Shown piece by piece: positions 9,130 to 16,305 of a DNA stretch of 37,878 nucleotides (position 1 is the first letter of the stretch; every line of letters begins with the position of its first letter). The DNA is from Ruminococcus sp. GTDB lineage: Bacteria > Bacillota > Clostridia > Oscillospirales > Acutalibacteraceae. The stretch spans positions 1 to 37,878 of the forward strand of contig JAFRCW010000056.1 in assembly GCA_017404145.1 (NCBI GenBank), written 5' to 3'. The translations under genes and the position numbers were made by a program. Below the pieces are notes generated by a model. It saw only the letters and a program-made list of their open reading frames with translations. It was not told the origin of the DNA and made no database searches.

Positions 9130-9153
9130 AAACTCATTACCGATATCACAATT

Positions 9154-9195
9154 CTCCGTTTGGAAATGATCCAAGCGGAGTTTTGTTTTGTTTTT
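9154..9195 (+). terminator. Terminator after XRE regulator
   Basis: CTCCGTTTGGA / TCCAAGCGGAG form an 11-bp stem (one G-U pair) with a 5-nt loop, followed by a T-rich tract. Confidence 0.8.
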
Positions 9196-9227
9196 ATCAT
9201 TTTTCAAATATCATATGATAAAACCTA

Positions 9228-9255
9228 TTGCATTTCACCCAACTTATGATATGAT
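9228..9255 (+). promoter_or_regulatory. Promoter of aldo/keto reductase gene (shares sequence with 10387)
   Basis: TTGCAT (9228-9233) and TATGAT (9250-9255) with a 16-bp spacer. The box and several flanking blocks (TTGCATTTCA, TGATATGAT, ATGAC, AAGAAT) recur in the promoter of the next gene at 10387-10415. Confidence 0.6.
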
Positions 9256-9349
9256 GATGACAAGAATCGTTGCAGTTTTATCCCTTGCGGTTTTTACACA
9301 AAAATCCGATCTAAACATTTCTCACATGTAAAAATGAAAGGAGTATCAA

Positions 9350-10279
9350 ATGAAACACATCAATGTAGTCAACGGACCCCAGAACGCTTCTTCTATCATC
9401 CTCGGCTGTATGCGTATGCCGGCGCTGACGACGGATGAGGCGGCAGCTGTTATCAGCACGGCTTATGAACAGGGAATCAACTTTTTTGATAACGCTACCT
9501 GCTACGGAGAAAACGGCGAGGCGGAGACCCGCTTCGGCGATGCGTTCGAGAAAACAGGGATTCGCCGTGAGGACGTCTATATCCAGAGCAAGTGCGGCAT
9601 ATTGTTCCAGAACGGCGAGTTTAATTGGACAAAAGACAATATTCTCAGCAGTGTCGACGACTCTCTGCGCAGAATGAAGCTTGATTATCTTGACGCGCTG
9701 CTGCTCCACCGTCCCGATCTGCTGTATGATCCCGAGCAGATCGCCGAGGCGTTTGACGAACTGGAGAAAAGTGGCAAGGTACGCTTTTTCGGCGTCAGTA
9801 ATGTTCCGACAATGATGTTCGAGGTGCTGCGCCGGTATATCCGTCAGCCGCTGGTGTTTGATCAGCTGCAGTTTTCTCTTGACCAGTCTCAGCTGCTCGA
9901 TCAAGCGCTGTACGTCAATAACCTCACCACCGATCGTTCTGTCAGCCGCGATAACGGTACACTGGATTATTGCCGACTGCATGACGTTACCGTCCAGGCG
10001 TGGTCGCCTTTGCAGCGCGGTTTCTTTGGCGGCTGTTTTGTGGATGATCCGGATTTTCCTGAGCTAAACCGTGTCCTCGGTGAACTGGGAGAGCAGTACG
10101 GCGTGTCCAAGACGGCGATCGCTATCGCATGGATTCTCCGTCACCCGGCTAAGATACAGGCGATCGCCGGTACGATGAATCCCGAACATCTGAAGGATAT
10201 CTGCGCGGCGTCAAAGGTCGATCTGACCCACAACGAGTGGTATCGGCTGTACCTCGCTTCCGGCAAATTTCTGCCGTAA
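9350..10279 (+). CDS. Aldo/keto reductase (YdhF-like)
   Basis: A 309-aa cytosolic NAD(P)H-dependent oxidoreductase of the aldo/keto reductase superfamily. The TIM-barrel catalytic tetrad is visible: Asp and Tyr in FFDNATCYGE, Lys in IQSKCG and His in LLLHRPD. The C-terminal cofactor region (IAIAWILRHPAKIQAIAGT) is intact. The C-terminal layout, ending with ...HNEWYRLYLASG, resembles the E. coli YdhF group. The substrate cannot be read from sequence. AAAGGAG lies 6 bases before the ATG. It has its own promoter, which is strikingly similar to that of the downstream carboxypeptidase. Confidence 0.92.
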   Translation: MKHINVVNGPQNASSIILGCMRMPALTTDEAAAVISTAYEQGINFFDNATCYGENGEAETRFGDAFEKTGIRREDVYIQSKCGILFQNGEFNWTKDNILSSVDDSLRRMKLDYLDALLLHRPDLLYDPEQIAEAFDELEKSGKVRFFGVSNVPTMMFEVLRRYIRQPLVFDQLQFSLDQSQLLDQALYVNNLTTDRSVSRDNGTLDYCRLHDVTVQAWSPLQRGFFGGCFVDDPDFPELNRVLGELGEQYGVSKTAIAIAWILRHPAKIQAIAGTMNPEHLKDICAASKVDLTHNEWYRLYLASGKFLP

Positions 10280-10302
10280 GCAGTACCGAGCGTTGATGGT
10301 AG

Positions 10303-10326
10303 AACGAAACTATCGTTTGTTTTTTT
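10303..10326 (+). terminator. Weak terminator after aldo/keto reductase
   Basis: A short 5-bp stem (AACGA / TCGTT) is followed by a run of T. The T run is convincing but the stem is weak. Confidence 0.35.
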
Positions 10327-10386
10327 AAAACGGAGAGTACAAATATCGGTGTGTTTTAAAAACCATATCAACGGTCAAGCTTCTGG

Positions 10387-10415
10387 TTGCATTTCAGATC
10401 AGCTTGTGATATGAT
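10387..10415 (+). promoter_or_regulatory. Promoter of VanY-like gene (shares sequence with 9228)
   Basis: TTGCAT (10387-10392) and TATGAT (10410-10415) with a 17-bp spacer. It shares TTGCATTTCA and TGATATGAT with the promoter at 9228-9255. Confidence 0.6.
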
Positions 10416-10458
10416 TAATGACGCAAGAATTGCATAACAAAACGAAAGGATGAAACCT

Positions 10459-11517
10459 ATGAAAAAACATTGGATTATCAGTTTGCTTCTCTGTTTTTGC
10501 CTGATAACAGCGATTGTTTTCACCGGCTGCAGCGGCAATACAACCTCCGGTACTTCGGATGAAACCACCGACGCGGCGACGGTTGACGAGGCAAAGACCG
10601 ACGGTATCGACTATATGGTGCTGGTCAACAAAACACACAAGCTCCCCGATGACTGGGAGGAAAAGCTGGAGACGGTGCATATCACCAACTCTGTCGGCGA
10701 TGATGTTGAGGTTGAGAAAAAAGCCTATGACGCTTATCTCGAGCTCAAAGCCGCGTTGGAGAAGGAAGGCGTCTATGTCGATCTTGACTCCGCGCGCAGA
10801 AGCGTTGCCGATCAGCAGAGGATCATGGACGAATTTACCGAGCAGTACGGCGCCGACTACGCGGCAAAAACCGTTGCGAAGCCCGGCTTCTCCGAGCATC
10901 ACACCGGTCTTGCGCTGGATCTGTACCTGATCATCGACGGCAAGGATATCGTCGAGAACGAAGATATGATACAATATCCCGAGATCTGGGCGACGATCCA
11001 CGAGAAGCTGCCCGAATACGGCTTTATCCTCCGCTATCTCGAGGGCAAGGAGTATATCACCGGCTACGGTTATGAGCCGTGGCATATCCGCTATCTCGAT
11101 AACCCTGATATCGCTAAGGAGATCACCGACAAGGGTACGACTTTTGAGCAGTATCTCGGCGCCTACACCGGCGGCGAGGTAAGTATCGACTACGGTACCT
11201 CCGGGATCTATACCGAGGAAGAGCTGAAGGACGCTGTGATCCAGATCGAATGCAAATTTGCTTTCTGGGGTGACGTTGATCTTAAGAGCATCCGTTACGC
11301 AGGTGATGAGGCCGTCACCGAAGAAAACCTTGCAAGAATGAACGAGATCAATCCCGAGAGCAACTATACGCAGGTTGTCGAATTCCTGATGGATTTCCAT
11401 ACGCCCGAGGATATCGGCGAGCTGACTTTTAATGCGGACGCCGACTACACGGATTATCAGTGGTGGCTGGCGCGCACTGCCGATGACGGTTGGGAAATCG
11501 TTACTTGGGGCTACTGA
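10459..11517 (+). CDS. VanY-like D-Ala-D-Ala carboxypeptidase lipoprotein
   Basis: A 352-aa envelope lipoprotein. The ATG at 10459 is preferred because GAAAGGA lies 8 bases before it; the ATG at 10450 would overlap that site. A lipobox ends in FTGC, so the Cys is predicted to be acylated. The peptidase M15 (VanY) domain spans about 45-220, with SARRSVADQQ, the zinc ligands in SEHHTGLALD and the EPWHIRY motif. It should trim the terminal D-Ala from peptidoglycan stem peptides on the outer face of the membrane. About 125 further residues after the domain (from TSGIYTEEEL) form a module I do not recognise. There is no van cluster nearby, so a housekeeping cell-wall role is more likely than glycopeptide resistance. 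Confidence 0.88.
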   Translation: MKKHWIISLLLCFCLITAIVFTGCSGNTTSGTSDETTDAATVDEAKTDGIDYMVLVNKTHKLPDDWEEKLETVHITNSVGDDVEVEKKAYDAYLELKAALEKEGVYVDLDSARRSVADQQRIMDEFTEQYGADYAAKTVAKPGFSEHHTGLALDLYLIIDGKDIVENEDMIQYPEIWATIHEKLPEYGFILRYLEGKEYITGYGYEPWHIRYLDNPDIAKEITDKGTTFEQYLGAYTGGEVSIDYGTSGIYTEEELKDAVIQIECKFAFWGDVDLKSIRYAGDEAVTEENLARMNEINPESNYTQVVEFLMDFHTPEDIGELTFNADADYTDYQWWLARTADDGWEIVTWGY

Positions 11518-11539
11518 TATCAAATCTCAAATAAACTCA

Positions 11540-11579
11540 ACGCTCTGTTTTTCCGAAAAGAAAAACAGGGCGTTTTCTG
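11540..11579 (+). terminator. Terminator after VanY-like gene
   Basis: A 14-bp stem (ACGCTCTGTTTTTC / GAAAAACAGGGCGT, one G-U) with a 6-nt loop is followed by TTTTCTGTTTC. Confidence 0.8.
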
Positions 11580-11694
11580 TTTCACTATATGAATTTGTTT
11601 TCGCGGTTTATACGAAACGCTGACGGCTGTGAATGTGTGATTGCCAATCATACGAAAACTGCGTAGGAACAAAAATTTGAAAAAGAGGTTTTTG

Positions 11695-11723
11695 TGGACA
11701 ATTTTCGGCTTTTCTGTTATGAT
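11695..11723 (+). promoter_or_regulatory. Promoter of acyltransferase operon
   Basis: TGGACA (11695-11700) and TATGAT (11718-11723) with a 17-bp spacer. If real, it excludes the longest in-frame start at 11641 for the downstream gene. Confidence 0.55.
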
Positions 11724-11796
11724 AAAAGCAGTAAGAAAACCGATGACGCTGTTTCGTCTGTTCGAAAAACCACCGACGTATATAAGAGAGTCCGAA

Positions 11797-13083
11797 ATGG
11801 AAGCATTAAGCAAAAATCAAATCCCTTCATGGCTGAAGCTCGATCATGCCGCGATCATATATCCTCCGACCACCTCACGGAGAATCGCGGCGATGTTCCG
11901 CCTGTCTGTCAGTCTGGATCATACGGTTGATAAAGATATTCTTAAAGCTGCGCTGCAAAATACCCTTCGCCGGATTCCGTCTTTCGGTTACCGTTTGCGC
12001 CAAGGACTGTTCTGGTGGTATTTTACCCGCCTCGACGCCGAGCCTGAGATCAAGGACGACGCCAACAATCCGATGCTGAGGATCGACGAAAAACGCAACC
12101 GATATTATTTATTCCGCCTGCGCTGTTATGAGAACAGGATCGCGCTGGAGGTCTATCACGCGTTGGCGGACGGTACCGGCGGACTCACCTTTTTGATGAC
12201 GCTGACAGCAGAGTATCTGCGTCTGAAATGCAATGATCCGATCGAATACAGCGATATTGTTCTGAACCCCTCGGACGCTCCCGATCCGGAAGAATATGAA
12301 GACAGCTATATCCGCTTCAGCCGCAAAGCCGGCGCAATGGAGCAGTCGACAAGAGCCTATCATGTCCCCGGCGCCGAAGAGGATCCTCATATCCTGAATC
12401 TTATCACCGGAAAGATCCCGCTGGATGAATTGAAAAGTACAGCCAAAGCGTACAACTGCCATATTACATCGTTTTTATGCGCAGTGATGATCGACGCGAT
12501 CCAGCAGATCCAGGAAGAGAACGCTCAGAAAAAGCATCCTATCATCATCTCCGTTCCGGTAAATCTCAGACAGTTTTATCCGACAAAAACGCTTCGGAAC
12601 TTTTCTTCCTATCTGTTTGTGGGGATCGATCCCAAGCTGGGACACTATTCTTTCGATGAGATCGTCTCTCAGGTCAGCGGCCAGATGTCTCTGCTGGCGA
12701 CAGAAAAGCGGATGAACGCGAAGATGACCGCCAACGTTCAGATGACAAATAACATTTTCTTCCGCGCGATCCCGACCTTTATCAAAAAACCGATTTTATC
12801 CGTCGGAGAGCTTTTGATGGGAGACCGCTGCTGTTCCAATTCTTTGTCCAATCTCGGTTATGTATCATTACCGGATACCTTGGAAAAGCATATTGATCGA
12901 CTGAACTTTATGCTCGGAAGACCCCGCGCAAAGCCCGGCTCGACTACCTGCGTCGGCTATGGGAACAATCTGTATATCACGTTTTCACGAAAGATAAAAG
13001 AAACCGATACCGAAAAATATTTTTTTCAAAAGCTGGTACAGCTCAACATTCCCGTTGAGATCGAAAGCAATCACAGGAGCTGA
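11797..13083 (+). CDS. CoA-dependent acyltransferase-like protein (condensation fold)
   Basis: A 428-aa cytosolic protein of the chloramphenicol acetyltransferase / condensation-domain superfamily, of the type often labelled alcohol acetyltransferase. The catalytic HxxxDG motif is present as YHALADGTGG near residue 122. The C-terminal half has the expected second pseudo-domain (IISVPVNLRQFYP, LSNLGYVSLP). The frame is open from 11641, but the promoter at 11695-11723 rules that out; the ATG at 11797 follows AAGAGAG by 6 bases and is preferred, with the ATG at 11743 as the alternative. It forms an operon with the next gene, 6 bases downstream. The acceptor substrate is unknown; acyl transfer to an alcohol or lipid is a family-level guess. 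Confidence 0.8.
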   Translation: MEALSKNQIPSWLKLDHAAIIYPPTTSRRIAAMFRLSVSLDHTVDKDILKAALQNTLRRIPSFGYRLRQGLFWWYFTRLDAEPEIKDDANNPMLRIDEKRNRYYLFRLRCYENRIALEVYHALADGTGGLTFLMTLTAEYLRLKCNDPIEYSDIVLNPSDAPDPEEYEDSYIRFSRKAGAMEQSTRAYHVPGAEEDPHILNLITGKIPLDELKSTAKAYNCHITSFLCAVMIDAIQQIQEENAQKKHPIIISVPVNLRQFYPTKTLRNFSSYLFVGIDPKLGHYSFDEIVSQVSGQMSLLATEKRMNAKMTANVQMTNNIFFRAIPTFIKKPILSVGELLMGDRCCSNSLSNLGYVSLPDTLEKHIDRLNFMLGRPRAKPGSTTCVGYGNNLYITFSRKIKETDTEKYFFQKLVQLNIPVEIESNHRS

Positions 13084-13089
13084 ATCACT

Positions 13090-13785
13090 ATGTCATATTG
13101 TGTGAATTGCGGCGTAAAGCTCGCGGACAGCGAACCAGTCTGTCCTCTGTGTCAAACGCCCGTTATCAATCCCAATCAACCGACGGATACTCACAGAGCT
13201 TATCCCGATCATATGGATCGTTTTCCGCAGAAGCATATCAACCGAATGTTTGTTTTCAGACTGGCATGGCTTGTTGCGGGGATCGTTTCCGCGACATTTC
13301 TCCTATGTGATTTTTTCACGGCAGGATCCATCGGATGGTCGGTTTATGTGGTACTGGGAGTGTTGTTTATCGGAAGCGTCGCGTCGGCGTTTTGCTTTGC
13401 GTCTGTTTATGCTGCCGTGATTCTTTCCGCCGGCTGCACCTTAGCTTTGCTGGCGATCATCGCGTGGATGAACAGTGGGTGGAAATGGTTTGTCTATCTG
13501 GCTGCTCCGTTTACCTTGATTTTGGGCGTTTTATTTTTTGTATGCATCCTTACGATCAAGAAAAAGATCAAAAGTCTTTTGCGGGGGATCGCTGTTTGTC
13601 TTTTGGTATGCGCAGTCGCTTTGATTGCGATAGAGATACTGACCGATTTATACGGCGGTCAGCTGGTTCATCTTTACTGGTCGATATATCCGTGCGTTCC
13701 GATCAGCGTGATCGCGATAGGCTTGTTTATCCTCTCCTTCAACAAAAAGCTCTTGGCGGAGATCAAAAAAAGAACGTTTATATAA
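13090..13785 (+). CDS. Zinc-ribbon multi-pass membrane protein (DUF6320-like)
   Basis: A 231-aa protein with an N-terminal zinc ribbon (CVNCGVKLADSEPVCPLC, residues 4-21) and about six hydrophobic segments from residue 55 onward. The layout matches what I know as DUF6320; I recall that family beside alcohol-acetyltransferase-like genes, as here. Its ribosome site AGGAG lies inside the last codons of the acyltransferase, so the two are probably translated together. It may place or support the acyltransferase at the membrane, which is inference. Confidence 0.75.
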   Translation: MSYCVNCGVKLADSEPVCPLCQTPVINPNQPTDTHRAYPDHMDRFPQKHINRMFVFRLAWLVAGIVSATFLLCDFFTAGSIGWSVYVVLGVLFIGSVASAFCFASVYAAVILSAGCTLALLAIIAWMNSGWKWFVYLAAPFTLILGVLFFVCILTIKKKIKSLLRGIAVCLLVCAVALIAIEILTDLYGGQLVHLYWSIYPCVPISVIAIGLFILSFNKKLLAEIKKRTFI

Positions 13786-13888
13786 AGATGAATACCGAAC
13801 GATATGATTTTGCCGTTTTCAGTATACACAACAATCTCTGTTTGGCAGATACTTAAAACTGAAGACTGAAAAATGAATGATACAAAGC

Positions 13889-13920
13889 AAAATCCTGCCA
13901 CATTGTGACAGGATTTTCGC
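13889..13920 (+). terminator. Terminator after the acyltransferase operon
   Basis: AAAATCCTGCCAC / GTGACAGGATTTT form a 13-bp stem with one mismatch and a tiny loop, followed by TTTT from the arm itself. It is nearly symmetric and may work on both strands. Confidence 0.7.
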
Positions 13921-14160
13921 TTCGATCGGAGTGAAGTACGCTTGAATTTGTCGGTAGCCGGTTACCTCGTCTTCGGTTCAACACCTCCTGACATACCGTC
14001 CATCTGCGCTCTCGTTAAAAACAGTCCGCCGGACTGTTTTTACCCTCGGTTCTTCGCGCGGCTCGAACCTTGGTACACTCGCCTTCAAATCCCTTCACTC
14101 CTCTATTGCTGGTAAAATTATGAAGGGGAGATATCTTTTGTGGATATCTCCTCTTCATGA
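13921..14160. repeat. Non-coding block with tRNA-Pro-like pieces and hairpins
   Basis: No gene is supported. A degenerate copy of the tRNA-Pro 3' end lies near its left edge (about 13926-13950, minus strand). A perfect hairpin AAAAACAGTCC-GCC-GGACTGTTTTT is at 14017-14041. A plus-strand copy of the tRNA-Pro 3' end is at 14084-14101. A 16-bp hairpin (ATGAAGGGGAGATATC, one G-U, loop TTTTGTG) is at 14120-14158. The composition suggests a dispersed genomic repeat rather than a gene desert. Confidence 0.6.
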
Positions 14161-14184
14161 ATTATCGGAGTGAAGGGATTTGAA
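14084..14184. repeat. 18-bp perfect inverted repeat enclosing a 16-bp hairpin
   Basis: TTCAAATCCCTTCACTCC (14084-14101) and its exact complement (14167-14184) enclose 65 bp whose middle is a second hairpin (14120-14135 with 14143-14158). Both outer arms equal the T-loop-to-acceptor part of a proline tRNA. The inner hairpin could terminate transcription in both directions. Confidence 0.8.
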
Positions 14185-14767
14185 CCTGCGGCCTGATGGT
14201 CCCAAAGGCGTTCGAACCTGGTGTTACATGTGCATGAAAACCATTTGACCCTTTCCGCTCCGGAAAACTTGCTCTCCGGCGCTCTTTTCTCCGCTGCCTC
14301 CACGTCCTCCGGAGTCGGTTGTGGTCAAACATGTGGTCGTATGGAAAACGCTCTTCGTGTATGTACCGGACGTCCAGCAGATAGCTGAGCAGTCCTTCGA
14401 TCTGCCCCCGCATCCGCATATCGGGGACGGCAAGATACTGGAAATAGCACTGATCAATCAAGAAATAATTCGCTGCAGCCATGGTATCAATGTTCTTCCG
14501 GCTCGGATCCTCGATCAGATATTTTTTCAGCCGAGCGTTGGATTCGGAACCTGACAGGTGTTTCGTATAGAGACGCCGCCGGGGACTCTTCGTACTTCCA
14601 ACGTACAGGCAGGCGCCGTCTACCTTGTCAAAGATGGCGTACACCACCGGAAGCCTATCCTCCAGATCCGACGGCTGCAGACCGTCAAAATCATACCGCT
14701 GCTTGCTGTCCAGCAGCTCCTCGACGATTCTTTGAGCTTCCGCCAGACGATCCATATATTCGTCCAT
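14162..14767 (-). CDS. GIY-YIG nuclease-like protein with tRNA-derived tail
   Basis: A 201-aa protein. A GIY-YIG core is visible at about residues 40-130: VVYAIFD and CLYVGST as the two halves of the signature, then SPRRRLYTKHL with the expected Arg, and Glu in GQIEGLL as the probable metal ligand. The family cleaves DNA in mobile introns, repair and phage restriction. The ATG at 14767 is chosen because GGAGG (minus strand, 14780-14776) lies 8 bases before it; the frame also reads from a TTG at 14782. The last 15 or so residues (FGTIRPQVQIPSLR) are simply the translation of a tRNA-Pro 3'-like fragment, so the native C-terminus has probably been replaced or extended. The preceding tail is very Arg/Lys-rich. 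It may be a mobile or domesticated nuclease. Confidence 0.7.
   Translation of the reverse strand: MDEYMDRLAEAQRIVEELLDSKQRYDFDGLQPSDLEDRLPVVYAIFDKVDGACLYVGSTKSPRRRLYTKHLSGSESNARLKKYLIEDPSRKNIDTMAAANYFLIDQCYFQYLAVPDMRMRGQIEGLLSYLLDVRYIHEERFPYDHMFDHNRLRRTWRQRRKERRRASFPERKGSNGFHAHVTPGSNAFGTIRPQVQIPSLR
14165..14210 (-). other. tRNA-Pro 3'-half-like fragment
   Basis: On the minus strand the sequence runs from an anticodon-loop-like TTTGGGA (UGG anticodon followed by G) through a T-loop GGTTCAAAT to an acceptor end CACTCCGA without CCA. The T-stem does not pair (GCAGG against CCCTT) and no matching 5' half with CGGAGTG is found upstream. It is therefore a relic, not a working tRNA. The end of the GIY-YIG reading frame is read from it. 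Confidence 0.6.
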
Positions 14768-14793
14768 TGCCGACACCTCCAAAAGTTTTTGTG

Positions 14794-14822
14794 AGTGTAG
14801 CTCTCTTCCGCCGGAAAGTCAA
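14794..14822 (-). promoter_or_regulatory. Promoter of GIY-YIG gene
   Basis: On the minus strand TTGACT (14822-14817) and TACACT (14799-14794) with a 17-bp spacer, 27 bases before the ATG at 14767. The -35 is followed by TTCCGG, resembling TTGACTTCCGG in the divergent promoter at 14945. Confidence 0.5.
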
Positions 14823-14944
14823 GGCTGTTTCGTATATTTCCACGCTCATTTTTTGCGCCGCAGTAAACAAAGAAATACGGCTGCAGCCACGATAAGCATT
14901 ATTCGGCAACTTTTAATTTCAAATAAAAATCTGCCGAAATTCTG

Positions 14945-14973
14945 TTGACTTCCGGAATGGTTTCGGCTATAAT
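14945..14973 (+). promoter_or_regulatory. Promoter of the AAA ATPase gene
   Basis: TTGACT (14945-14950) and a perfect TATAAT (14968-14973) with a 17-bp spacer. Just upstream, TTCGGCA (14902-14908) and TGCCGAA (14932-14938) form an inverted repeat that could be an operator. Confidence 0.7.
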
Positions 14974-15024
14974 AAGGACAGAATCAAAAACTGCCGCAAA
15001 TTACGCATTTACAGGTGGTGCATT

Positions 15025-16254
15025 ATGGAATACATCAGCCGACATATGGAAAACCGCATCCTGGAGCTGAGCCGCTCCTACTCTGCGATCCTGCTGACCG
15101 GTCCCCGGCAGGCAGGTAAAACGACCATGCTGCGGGAACTGGCGGAGAAGGAGAATATCGGCCGCAAGTACGTGACGCTGGACAATCTTACCGAGCGGGA
15201 CATGGCAAAGAACGATCCCGCCCTGTTCCTGCAGCTTCACAAGCCGCCGGTGTTGATCGACGAGGTGCAGTACGCTCCGGAACTCTTCACCTATATCAAA
15301 ATTCATATCGACGAGCATCATAACCCCGGCGACTTCTGGATGACCGGTTCGCAGATTTTCCGGCTCATGCGAGGTGTGCAGGAATCGCTAGCCGGACGCG
15401 TGGCGCTGCTGCACATGTCTCCAATGTCCCAGCGGGAGATTACCGGCGCACCATGCGTGCCGTTTACCACGGATATGGAACGCCTGCTCGTCGAACGGGA
15501 TCAGATTGCCCCGGTCACTACGCCAGAACTGTTTGAGCGCCTATGGCGCGGCTCCATGCCGGGCCTTGTCAGCGGCGCGACGCCGGATCGCAACGTCTTC
15601 TATTCGTCCTACCTCTCCACCTACGTGGAGCGGGACGTGCGGGAACTCTCCGGGAATGTGGACGCACTGAAATTCAATCGCTTCGTCACTGCAGTTGCCG
15701 CTCGATGTTCGCAGCTTTTGAACTACAACGCGCTGGCGGAGGACGCCGATATCGACATCCAGACCTCCAAGGCGTGGATCAACATTCTCGAAACATTGGG
15801 GATCATCTTCCTGCTGCATCCCTATTCCAACAACGTCCTCAAGCGCACGATCAAGACGCCAAAGATATATTTCTATGATACCGGCCTCGTTTGCTATCTC
15901 ACGCGCTGGTCCTCCCCGGAGGTGGCCGAGAGCGGCGCCATGAGCGGCGCTCTGCTGGAAAACTACACCGTGTCGGAGATCATGAAGAGTTATCAGAACG
16001 CAGGGCTGGAACCGTATCTCTACTTCTATCGCGACCGCGACGCAAAGGAGATCGACGTCATCCTCGAGGGCGACGGCAAGCTCTGCCCGCTGGAGATCAA
16101 GAAAACCGCCACGCCGGACAAACGCCTGACCCGCGTCTTCCACGTGATCGACAAGTCCCCCCTTCAACTCGGCACCGGCGCCGTCCTCTGCATGGCGGAT
16201 AAATTCAGCGCCTTCGACAGCAATAATCTGATTGTCCCGATTTGGATGATTTAG
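15025..16254 (+). CDS. AAA ATPase, DUF4143 family
   Basis: A 409-aa protein of the widespread bacterial ATPase family with a C-terminal DUF4143 domain. Walker A is GPRQAGKTT (26-34), Walker B is VLIDEVQ (Asp79-Glu80), and a sensor-like TGSQ follows. The C-terminal region holds a nuclease-like strand pattern, EIDVILEGDG...LEIKK (about 341-360), which resembles the D...ExK arrangement of PD-(D/E)XK folds. Members are common, often transferred, and of poorly defined role; defence or regulatory functions are proposed. AGGTGG lies 7-8 bases before the ATG. Its own promoter and no close downstream partner suggest a single-gene unit at the left edge of the defence cluster. Confidence 0.88.
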   Translation: MEYISRHMENRILELSRSYSAILLTGPRQAGKTTMLRELAEKENIGRKYVTLDNLTERDMAKNDPALFLQLHKPPVLIDEVQYAPELFTYIKIHIDEHHNPGDFWMTGSQIFRLMRGVQESLAGRVALLHMSPMSQREITGAPCVPFTTDMERLLVERDQIAPVTTPELFERLWRGSMPGLVSGATPDRNVFYSSYLSTYVERDVRELSGNVDALKFNRFVTAVAARCSQLLNYNALAEDADIDIQTSKAWINILETLGIIFLLHPYSNNVLKRTIKTPKIYFYDTGLVCYLTRWSSPEVAESGAMSGALLENYTVSEIMKSYQNAGLEPYLYFYRDRDAKEIDVILEGDGKLCPLEIKKTATPDKRLTRVFHVIDKSPLQLGTGAVLCMADKFSAFDSNNLIVPIWMI

Positions 16255-16283
16255 TTGCACGGGTGAACTACTCGCTTTATAAC
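16255..16283 (+). promoter_or_regulatory. Promoter of the methyltransferase / DGQHR operon
   Basis: TTGCAC (16255-16260), starting right after the ATPase stop, and TATAAC (16278-16283) with a 17-bp spacer. Confidence 0.6.
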
Positions 16284-16305
16284 AAATAGAAAGTATGGTG
16301 CAAAG

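Noticed and set aside
10459..11517. Vancomycin-resistance (van) locus
   Set aside because: Only a VanY-type domain is present; there are no vanH/A/X or VanRS-type neighbours. The hybrid kinase at 4570-7677 is of a different type and distant.
11641..11796. 52-residue N-terminal extension of the acyltransferase
   Set aside because: A good promoter (11695-11723) lies inside it and no ribosome site precedes the ATG at 11641.
14165..14260. A functional proline tRNA gene
   Set aside because: Only the 3' half is present, the T-stem does not pair, and no matching 5' acceptor arm is found at the right distance.
14118..14303. 61-codon minus-strand frame reading ERLWDHQAAGSNP
   Set aside because: This is another reading frame of the tRNA-Pro fragment and of the GIY-YIG gene, a common artefact of translated tRNA ends.
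15541..16260. 239-codon minus-strand frame opposite the DUF4143 ATPase
   Set aside because: No domain or ribosome site, and it lies wholly inside a well-supported plus-strand gene.
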